Source: Cyclobacterium sp.
GTDB lineage: Bacteria > Bacteroidota > Bacteroidia > Cytophagales > Cyclobacteriaceae
Reading direction: 5' to 3'
Assembly: GCF_014762705.1 (NCBI RefSeq)
Contig: NZ_JABURL010000046.1
Coordinates: 62,001-126,000, forward strand
DNA length: 64,000 nt
The notes under the pieces are model-generated. The model made no database searches. It had not been told where the DNA came from and saw only the letters and a list, made by a program, of their open reading frames with translations. Numbering within the stretch: position 1 is the first letter of the stretch; each line of letters starts with the position of its first letter. Positions 58,666 to 64,000 of the stretch are shown here, piece after piece. The translations under genes were made by a program, and so were the position numbers.

Positions 58666-58696
58666 ATTGTTTTTGTATTTCGTTATACTACTTTTG
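58666..58696 (+). promoter_or_regulatory. Bacteroidota-type promoter of the DUF3108 gene
   Basis: TTG at 58667-58669, a 19-base spacer and TACTTTTG at 58689-58696 match the consensus. The start codon lies 68 bases downstream of the -7 box. Confidence 0.55.
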
Positions 58697-58764
58697 GATA
58701 TTTAAACGCTGGCTGTTGATATTCAAAATGGTATAGACTTTGATCATAGCCCATTAAAAAATAC

Positions 58765-59574
58765 ATGAACCTGTACCTACAATCCATAATCATTGCAGTC
58801 TTGATGCTCCTGCAGGCCCCAGAAAAGGATGTACCTTCCCTGAGGAAAAACCAGGCATTTACCACAGGAGAAGAGCTGACGTTTAATGTTAGCTATTTTT
58901 TCATCAATGCCGCAGAAGCCAAAATGGTTATTTCGGATCAGATTCACCGGATAGATGGCCGCCCCGCTTACAAAATAGATGTGTTTGGGCGTACCTTGAG
59001 TATTTTCAAATTATTTTATGTCAAAGACAATTGGGGGAGCTATATAGATACAGCTCAAATTGTCCCTTTTCGTGCATACAGACACATTGAGGAGGGCAAC
59101 TACCGAAAACATGAGGTGATTGACTTTGACCACCAGAACCAGAATGCTGAAGTAAAATTGTACGACAGGGAAAATAAAAACCTGACCAAAATTGAGCATT
59201 TTGACATCCCCAATAATGTACAGGATATCGTAAGCGGGTACTACCTGTTGAGAACTATGGATCTTAAAGGATTGAAAAAAGGAGATGAGGTTTCGATCAA
59301 AGGTTTTTTCGATAAAAAAAATTATAACCTAAAGTTAACATACGAAGGGATGGATGAGGTATCTACCGAGATTGGTGATTTCAACACTCATGTATTTAGT
59401 CCCACTTTGCCCAGCAACAAATTGTTTCGGGGCAAGAAACCGGTGAAAATATGGATAACGGCAGATGCCAATCGCATTCCTGTAAAAATCAAGGCCAGCA
59501 TGATGGTGGGCTCCATCAACATGGACATCGTTTCTGCCAAGGGACTGCTTAACAATAGCTTGACGAAAAATTAA
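58765..59574 (+). CDS. DUF3108 domain-containing protein
   Basis: A 269-residue exported protein. A short hydrophobic N-terminus (LYLQSIIIAVLMLLQAP) looks like a signal peptide or anchor. The rest fits DUF3108, a beta-rich envelope family: FTTGEELTFNVSYFF at about 32-46, ending with PVKIWITADANRIPVKIKA at about 226-244. The function is unknown; members are assumed periplasmic, possibly LolA-like in shape. It has its own promoter and a small hairpin after it, so it stands alone between recA and the two-component pair. Confidence 0.87.
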   Translation: MNLYLQSIIIAVLMLLQAPEKDVPSLRKNQAFTTGEELTFNVSYFFINAAEAKMVISDQIHRIDGRPAYKIDVFGRTLSIFKLFYVKDNWGSYIDTAQIVPFRAYRHIEEGNYRKHEVIDFDHQNQNAEVKLYDRENKNLTKIEHFDIPNNVQDIVSGYYLLRTMDLKGLKKGDEVSIKGFFDKKNYNLKLTYEGMDEVSTEIGDFNTHVFSPTLPSNKLFRGKKPVKIWITADANRIPVKIKASMMVGSINMDIVSAKGLLNNSLTKN

Positions 59575-59612
59575 TGGTAAAGTAACACTTGTCGTTTTTT
59601 TACAAAATCTTC

Positions 59613-59629
59613 TTTGGGTGTAGCCCAAA
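59613..59629 (+). terminator. small hairpin after the DUF3108 gene
   Basis: TTTGGG (59613-59618) and CCCAAA (59624-59629) pair across a five-base loop; only a weak T stretch follows. Probably a weak terminator 38 bases past the stop. Confidence 0.4.
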
Positions 59630-59667
59630 TCTTTCCCTGATTTAAGTCTGATTTTTTTTATTATCCC

Positions 59668-59675
59668 TACCTTTG
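59668..59675 (+). promoter_or_regulatory. candidate -7 box before the two-component genes (TACCTTTG)
   Basis: TACCTTTG matches TAnnTTTG and lies 41 bases before the response-regulator start. The -33 region is a T/A run without a clear TTG. Confidence 0.42.
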
Positions 59676-59716
59676 GTTCAGCAATTTAAATCCTGTTGTT
59701 TTTAGCTAACAAAGCA

Positions 59717-60406
59717 ATGAGTGAAAAACAAAAATTAAAGGTTTTGGTAGTAGATGATGAAGAAGACATCATCGAAATATTAACTTACAATCTGGAAAAA
59801 GAAGGTTATGAAGTGAGCACTGCCAATAACGGTGTAAAAGCCGTCAAAAATGCCATTTCCTTTAAACCGGACGTCATTTTACTGGATATCATGATGCCCA
59901 ATCAGGATGGTGTGGAAACCTGTAGACAAATTAGAGAAATCCCCGAGCTAAAAAATACCTTTATCATATTTTTGACGGCCAGGTCTGAGGAGTACTCAGA
60001 GGTTGCCGCCTTCGATGTAGGGGCAGACGATTATATCCACAAGCCCATCAAGCCCAGGGCACTGATTAGCCGGATAGGCGCCTTGTTTCGCAGGGAAACG
60101 AAAAAGGAAACGGACTCCAACCAAATCGCAGTCAGGGACCTGATCATTGACAGGAGCAGTTACACGATCAGCAAGGATGGTCAAATTATCATTTTGCCCA
60201 AAAAAGAATTTGAACTGCTTTACTTCCTGGCCAAAAACCCCAATATGGTCTTTAGCCGCGATGAATTGTTGAAGAATATCTGGGGGGCGGATGTTTTTGT
60301 GCTGGCCAGAACCGTGGATGTGCATATCAGAAAGGTCCGGGAAAAAATTGGCGATGATTATATTTTCACGGTCAAAGGGGTGGGCTATAAATTTAATTTG
60401 CTTTGA
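59717..60406 (+). CDS. OmpR/PhoB-family response regulator
   Basis: A 229-residue DNA-binding regulator. The receiver domain (about 7-125) has the acidic pocket VVDDEED (13-17), phospho-acceptor Asp57 in LLDIMMPN, Thr87 in FLTAR and Lys109 in YIHKPIKP. A winged-helix OmpR-type domain follows (about 135-229) with KKEFELLYFLAKNP, FSRDELLKNIWG and RTVDVHIRKVREKIG, ending in VGYKF. The start is ATG 59717; the TTG seven codons upstream is less likely. The histidine kinase gene begins 3 bases after its stop. The pair resembles PhoB/PhoR, but the signal is unknown. Confidence 0.94.
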   Translation: MSEKQKLKVLVVDDEEDIIEILTYNLEKEGYEVSTANNGVKAVKNAISFKPDVILLDIMMPNQDGVETCRQIREIPELKNTFIIFLTARSEEYSEVAAFDVGADDYIHKPIKPRALISRIGALFRRETKKETDSNQIAVRDLIIDRSSYTISKDGQIIILPKKEFELLYFLAKNPNMVFSRDELLKNIWGADVFVLARTVDVHIRKVREKIGDDYIFTVKGVGYKFNLL

Positions 60407-60409
60407 TCC

Positions 60410-61474
60410 ATGGTTAGCACCTCCCGGGGAATCGCGCTTATCTTATCTTTTTCGATCGCTGTATTATTGGTTGCATTTTTATCCCTTATTGAGGATAGCA
60501 GAGGCCTGGTGTTGCTGGCTACGGGTGCCCTTTCTTTTTCCATCAGCTACCTGCTGATCCATCTCAGCCTGGAATTTTTGGTGTTCAGGGAAATCAGCAA
60601 CATCTATAATGTCCTGGAAAAAATCCAGAAAAAGGATGTTGCCATCAAGGCCACCAAAAAAATGAAAGCCTCCCTCCCCCCACTGAAAAGCCTGCAGGCC
60701 AATATCAATGCTTACGCTGCTGCCAAAAACAGGGAGATAGAAACCCTACAAAAAAACGAGACTTTCAGGAAGGAGTTTATCGCAGATATTTCTCATGAAT
60801 TGAAAACCCCGATCTTTGCCGCACAGGGCTATATCCATACCCTTCTGGATGGAGCTGTGGAAGACCATACCGTCAGGGATAAATTCCTGAAACGGGCAGC
60901 CAAAAGCTTGAACAACCTGGAAAACCTGGTGCAGGACCTGATCACTATCAACCAGATAGAAAGTGGGTTTATCCGCTTCCACCCGGTAAATTTTGATCTA
61001 AAGAATTCCATTATGGAGGTCATCGAACAGCTGGAAGGAAAGGCCCATAAACGGGGTATCAAAATAGATTTCCAGTACGAAGCGGGCAGCACTTATATCA
61101 CCTACGCCGACCGGGATAAAATTTACCGGGTACTACAAAACCTGGTGTCAAATGCCATCAAATACAACAAGGAAGAAGGGAAAGTAACCATACAATTGAG
61201 CCATAATAAAAACCACCTGAGCATTAAAATCAAGGACCAGGGTCCGGGCATCCATCCGGAGGATTTGAAACGTATCTTTGAGCGGTTTTACCGGGTAGAA
61301 AAAAGCCGGTCCAGGGAAAAGGGTGGCACCGGTCTGGGCCTGGCCATTGTCAAACATATCCTGGAAGGGCACAAAAGTAAAATTTCGGTCAGTTCCATTG
61401 TAGGCAAAGGTTCGGTTTTTAGCTTTGACCTGCCGGTAGGAACAAGTGCGGTATTGCCAGGCAAGAAGGAGTGA
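60410..61474 (+). CDS. membrane sensor histidine kinase, PhoR-like
   Basis: A 354-residue kinase. Two N-terminal helices (about 7-26 and 32-55) leave only a short loop outside the membrane, so it may sense within the membrane or through a partner. The DHp domain has the phospho-acceptor His129 in FIADISHELKTPIF. The ATP-binding domain shows the N box NLVSNAIKYNKEEGK (about 244-258), G1 DQGPGI, F box RIFERFYRVEKSRS and G2 GGTGLGLAIV. No PAS domain is present, which differs from E. coli PhoR. It is co-transcribed with the response regulator (3-base gap). Confidence 0.93.
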   Translation: MVSTSRGIALILSFSIAVLLVAFLSLIEDSRGLVLLATGALSFSISYLLIHLSLEFLVFREISNIYNVLEKIQKKDVAIKATKKMKASLPPLKSLQANINAYAAAKNREIETLQKNETFRKEFIADISHELKTPIFAAQGYIHTLLDGAVEDHTVRDKFLKRAAKSLNNLENLVQDLITINQIESGFIRFHPVNFDLKNSIMEVIEQLEGKAHKRGIKIDFQYEAGSTYITYADRDKIYRVLQNLVSNAIKYNKEEGKVTIQLSHNKNHLSIKIKDQGPGIHPEDLKRIFERFYRVEKSRSREKGGTGLGLAIVKHILEGHKSKISVSSIVGKGSVFSFDLPVGTSAVLPGKKE

Positions 61475-61557
61475 AACCCGAACAAGCCCGAAAAGAACGG
61501 GAAACTGTTGATTTGCGCTATTCATTAAAAGAATTTTTGTAGCGTCTACTCCTACCA

Positions 61558-61908
61558 CTACTCCTTTTCATAAAACAGCCTGCCTACCCGATCAATAAGA
61601 TCCAGCAAGTCGGTATTTTTAATTTTTATCATATCCATCCAAATCTCCCCATCCTCAATTAACCCGTTTTTAAAGGCTTCCCGGCTGGCATCTCTTGATC
61701 CATGAATTTCAGGATTCCCCTGATAGAAAAAGAAATCTTTCATCACTAGCCAGGCAAGCTAGTGGGTATTTTCAAAGGACTGTTTAAGCCCTTGTTTTTG
61801 AAGTCTGCTTAAGTCACGTGTATCGGCAAGTCCTACTGCTTCTTCAAGCTGTTTAAATGCTTTCCTGTAATTTGAAAACCGCTGTTTCCAGCGTCCAGTG
61901 TACATCAT
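61558..61908 (-). pseudogene. collapsed MNT/HEPN-type locus: broken HI0074-like gene joined to the tail of an HI0073-like nucleotidyltransferase gene
   Basis: Reading on the minus strand from ATG 61908, the product starts like the nucleotidyltransferase substrate-binding (HI0074, HEPN-like) family: GRWKQRFSNYRKAFKQLEEA, then LQKQGLKQSFENTH. A TAG (61761-61759) follows, where the family normally has Glu (THELAW), and the same frame continues with LAWLVMKDFFFYQGN, ASREAFKNGLIEDGEIWMDM. At about 61620-61626 the sequence switches to IKNTDLLDLIDRVGRLFYEKE, which matches the end of MNT-type nucleotidyltransferases (HI0073), not HI0074. So a deletion apparently removed the end of one partner and nearly all of the other, and a nonsense change broke the rest. 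Both identifications rest on family memory. Confidence 0.72.
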
Positions 61909-62238
61909 TGTCCATAGGTACAATTCGCCAGTAGCAATTAAATGGGTATCAGGTTGGTATTTGTAGTCATCTCGTGGCACCTAAAGGTTTTTGTTACATT
62001 GAACAATAATTCAACCCAAAATTGAAGCAGGTAAATTAATCATTTCGGATGGTGAAACAAACTGCAGCTACCCCTTTTACCTGGTTTTCACCGGAAAATT
62101 AAATCGTCCTGACTTATCCCTTTTTCTAGTCAATAGCCATTTCTGCACCAAACAAGCACCTAAAATCCTGTCGCTTTATTTACTTTTGATTTTTTTATAC
62201 CCGCTAATTTCGGAACTTCGGGCCGAAAATAAGGCAGC

Positions 62239-62952
62239 ATGAAAAAAATAGACTTTACATCACTGATATTGCTGGAAACGGAGGACTACATCATCGTCAA
62301 TAAACCACCTTACTTCGCCACCCTGGAAGACCGGCATGAGGCGCAAAACATGCTTGCCCTGGGAAAGGAATATTGGGAGGACTTGCAGGTCTGCCACCGG
62401 CTGGATAAGGAAACCTCCGGCTGCCTGGTCTTTGCCAAAAACCCGGAAGCTTACCGGCACATCGCCCTGCAATTCGAAAACCGTACCGTAGAGAAAGTGT
62501 ACCATGCCGTGGCCGAGGGCATTCACGATTTCGATGGGGTGCTGGTGGACCGCAACCTGACGGCCAGCAACAAGGGGATCGCCCGCATTGCGGCGCAGGG
62601 AAAACCGGCGCAAACGCTCTTCAAAACCCTGAAAACCTATTTTTCCCACAGCCTGATCGCCTGCAAGCCCATCACCGGCAGGCTGCACCAGATCCGGGTA
62701 CACCTGGCCTACCTGGGTGCGCCTATTTGCGGGGATACGCTCTACGGAGGAAAGCCGCTTTACCTGTCCCAGCTCAAGCGAAAGTTTAACCTGAAAAAAG
62801 ACACCGAGGAAAGGCCTATCATGCAGCGGGTGTCCCTGCATGCGCAATCCATCAGCTTTCAGGACCTGGCCGGTGAGCCCATCACTGCGGAAGCCCCCTA
62901 TCCCAAGGATTTTGCCGTATTGATCAAGCAATTGGAGAAGACAAGTAAGTAG
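62239..62952 (+). CDS. RluA-family pseudouridine synthase
   Basis: A 237-residue enzyme that converts specific uridines of rRNA or tRNA to pseudouridine. The catalytic Asp is Asp56 in VCHRLDKETSG, the family's motif II. VNKPPYFAT (about 20-28) is motif I, and TGRLHQIRVHLAYLGAPICGD (about 150-170, split here) and LYGG are motif III. No S4 RNA-binding domain precedes the core, so it resembles short RluA-like members rather than RluD. The coding sequence is visibly richer in G and C, especially at third positions (CTG, GGC, GCC), than its neighbours. It sits alone between two decayed genes. Confidence 0.93.
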   Translation: MKKIDFTSLILLETEDYIIVNKPPYFATLEDRHEAQNMLALGKEYWEDLQVCHRLDKETSGCLVFAKNPEAYRHIALQFENRTVEKVYHAVAEGIHDFDGVLVDRNLTASNKGIARIAAQGKPAQTLFKTLKTYFSHSLIACKPITGRLHQIRVHLAYLGAPICGDTLYGGKPLYLSQLKRKFNLKKDTEERPIMQRVSLHAQSISFQDLAGEPITAEAPYPKDFAVLIKQLEKTSK

Positions 62953-63052
62953 CAGCGGAATTAACAGAAACGCCGGGTCCAGTGTACCGCTGGATAGCTA
63001 ATACCAGGATCGAAAGGAACTTTGTAATGCAGACTAAACTACTCCCTACTAA

Positions 63053-63430
63053 TCAAGAAATGAACGGGGTTCCATTTTTCCGTAATACCAGTTCGGTGTT
63101 CTTTTCCGTAATCCCCATCTCATAGGAAATATCAAGCGAATCAATAAAAACGAAAGCTTTATTAAAAAGGCCCTAGTTATTTATAAGTGTAGCTTGATCT
63201 GGTTTGCACTTAAAAACCATGGCACTTTGCTCGGGAAATGCTTCAAGGACATATTCATAAAACTGAACCTTACAAGTATGACAACCATAGTCCAGCACAA
63301 TAACAAAAGAAGTATATTAATCTCTTTCCAATCACATTTGCACCATATATGCTTTGCCCTGGTTACTCTGGCAGCCTGATAAAAAACCTGTAACTAAAAT
63401 AAATATCAAATACGCAATACTTCTTATCAT
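63053..63430 (-). pseudogene. lipoprotein with thioredoxin-like CxxC motif, broken by three in-frame stops
   Basis: From ATG 63430 the minus strand encodes a signal peptide with lipobox (YLIFILVTGFLSGC, Cys about residue 20). Reading straight on in the same frame gives TGA (63334-63332), TAA (63319-63317), then FVIVLDYGCHTCKVQFYEYV, with a CxxC motif, up to TAG (63175-63173), then AFVFIDSLDISYEMGITEKN and KNGTPFIS before the final TGA at 63055-63053. The frame never shifts, and the parts between the stops look like normal protein. All three stop types occur, so readthrough or recoding is unlikely. The start overlaps the DUF4221 stop by four bases, so the two were an operon. The original role was probably envelope thiol chemistry. 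Confidence 0.72.
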
Positions 63431-64000
63431 TTCTCCAAATCAAATTGTACGACCTTATACCTCAATTGACTTTCAACAAAATCCGGATGAAATTCATTGT
63501 TAATCGAGACATACAAACCTTCCTTTCCTACAAAATGATTGGCATGTCCGTATACCTCATAAGAATCAAAAAGGTGATGCCCAAGGACATTCAGTTCATT
63601 ATCAAATACCGTGATCCCCGTATAGGGTCTGGACCAGTTAAGGTTGCTGATGTCCTCAGCGGATAATTCCTCTCCCGGCTGGAATCCAGGAAAGAAAAAG
63701 CGGTAAAAAACATCCCGGTAGGGATCGTAAAGCAAGGTACCGTAGCGATCGTGAATTAAACGGGCCATATCCGCTTCTGCAGCACTGGAAGGAAGGGAAT
63801 TAATAACCTGAAAGCTGCTGATTCCCGGAGAGGGGACCGGTTTCCGAATGACTATTTCTCCTGAATGCATATCAAAAACCTGAATTTCATCGTGGTATAT
63901 GGGTGCCAGATATAGTTTACCTTCCCGTTTCGCCCAGGAAAAGTCTGCCCTTCGTTTCCCGTATTGCCAATAATCCGGTGGATAATAAACCTCGTGCCAG
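63427..64000 (-). CDS. DUF4221 family protein, C-terminal part (5' end outside window)
   Basis: The minus-strand frame is open from the window edge (64000) to the stop at 63427, about 190 codons, so the start lies beyond the window. The sequence resembles the DUF4221 family of Bacteroidota lipoproteins with a beta-propeller-like pattern: KLYLAPIYHDEIQVFD, then YGTLLYDPYRDVFYRFFF, ITVFDNELNVLG and GLYVSINNEFHPDFVESQLRYKVVQFDLE at the end (spread over the C-terminal half). The function is unknown. The downstream lipoprotein start overlaps its stop (ATGA), but that gene is broken, so this may be the last working gene of its unit. Confidence 0.78.
   Translation of the reverse strand, partial: WHEVYYPPDYWQYGKRRADFSWAKREGKLYLAPIYHDEIQVFDMHSGEIVIRKPVPSPGISSFQVINSLPSSAAEADMARLIHDRYGTLLYDPYRDVFYRFFFPGFQPGEELSAEDISNLNWSRPYTGITVFDNELNVLGHHLFDSYEVYGHANHFVGKEGLYVSINNEFHPDFVESQLRYKVVQFDLEK

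Noticed and set aside
62260-62931. Long 223-codon open frame antisense to the RluA-type gene.
   Set aside because: GC-rich codon use on the sense strand suppresses stops on the other; the sense gene has all family motifs.
63173-63334. Stop-codon recoding or selenocysteine in the lipoprotein gene.
   Set aside because: All three stop types occur in one short frame, and no insertion structure is visible, so loss of function is simpler.
63194-63379. Plus-strand frame of 61 codons opposite the broken lipoprotein gene.
   Set aside because: It is antisense to the clearer lipoprotein remnant, and its sequence has no recognisable protein character.

Overview
The window comes from a member of the Bacteroidota, most likely order Cytophagales and plausibly family Cyclobacteriaceae. 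Evidence: a RagB/SusD outer-membrane protein, three type IX secretion genes (sprA, porU, porV), the Bacteroidota-type families DUF4292, DUF4837 and DUF4221, a Thermus-type isocitrate dehydrogenase, few Shine-Dalgarno sequences, several TTG starts, and promoters of the TTTG/TTG - N18-19 - TAnnTTTG type. No rRNA, tRNA, CRISPR array, prophage or insertion sequence was seen. Most of the window is ordinary chromosomal core; the right end is an accessory stretch with decayed genes.

Layout. 1-7.7 kb: the end of a SusD-like gene, a large hairpin, then an exported-enzyme cluster (cytochrome-like PSCyt/LamG/PSD1 protein, DUF1501 protein and Gfo/Idh/MocA oxidoreductase; the last two carry twin-arginine signals). 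7.8-15.3 kb: surface polysaccharide genes (two flippases, a glycosyltransferase), isocitrate dehydrogenase, a crotonase and dut. 15.5-26.5 kb: an envelope group (TPR protein, DUF4292 lipoprotein, EnvC-like protein), tatA-gatA, a LysM lytic transglycosylase, a DUF4837 lipoprotein, malic enzyme and ruvA. 26.5-33.7 kb: sprA, the giant T9SS translocon. 33.7-35.7 kb: gcvH, vanZ-like, tonB and a DUF2237 gene.

35.7-41.2 kb (minus): yicC-like gene, a large propeller/outer-membrane barrel protein and a DAO-type oxidoreductase. 41.2-48.3 kb (plus): an overlapping run of metallo-beta-lactamase-fold hydrolase, pssA, porU, porV and an M16-like protein that seems to lack the zinc motif. 48.3-61.5 kb: GT2, YigZ-like, 3'-5' exonuclease, NhaC antiporter, Mpo1-like, KefB-like antiporter, queA, orphan MacB-like permease, recA, DUF3108 protein and a PhoB/PhoR-like two-component pair. 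61.5-64 kb: a collapsed MNT/HEPN-type (HI0073/HI0074) toxin-antitoxin remnant, a GC-rich RluA-type pseudouridine synthase, a lipoprotein/thioredoxin-like pseudogene with three in-frame stops, and the end of a DUF4221 gene.

How it fits together: SprA forms the T9SS outer-membrane pore, PorV collects cargo from it and PorU cleaves the sorting signal, so the window holds most of the outer-membrane export and maturation arm of T9SS. TatA would serve the two twin-arginine enzymes. The most unusual observations are the collapsed toxin-antitoxin locus, the lipoprotein gene with three stops but no frameshift, and two proteins (M16-like and propeller/barrel) whose protease domains look catalytically dead. 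I did not find a convincing intact new system.
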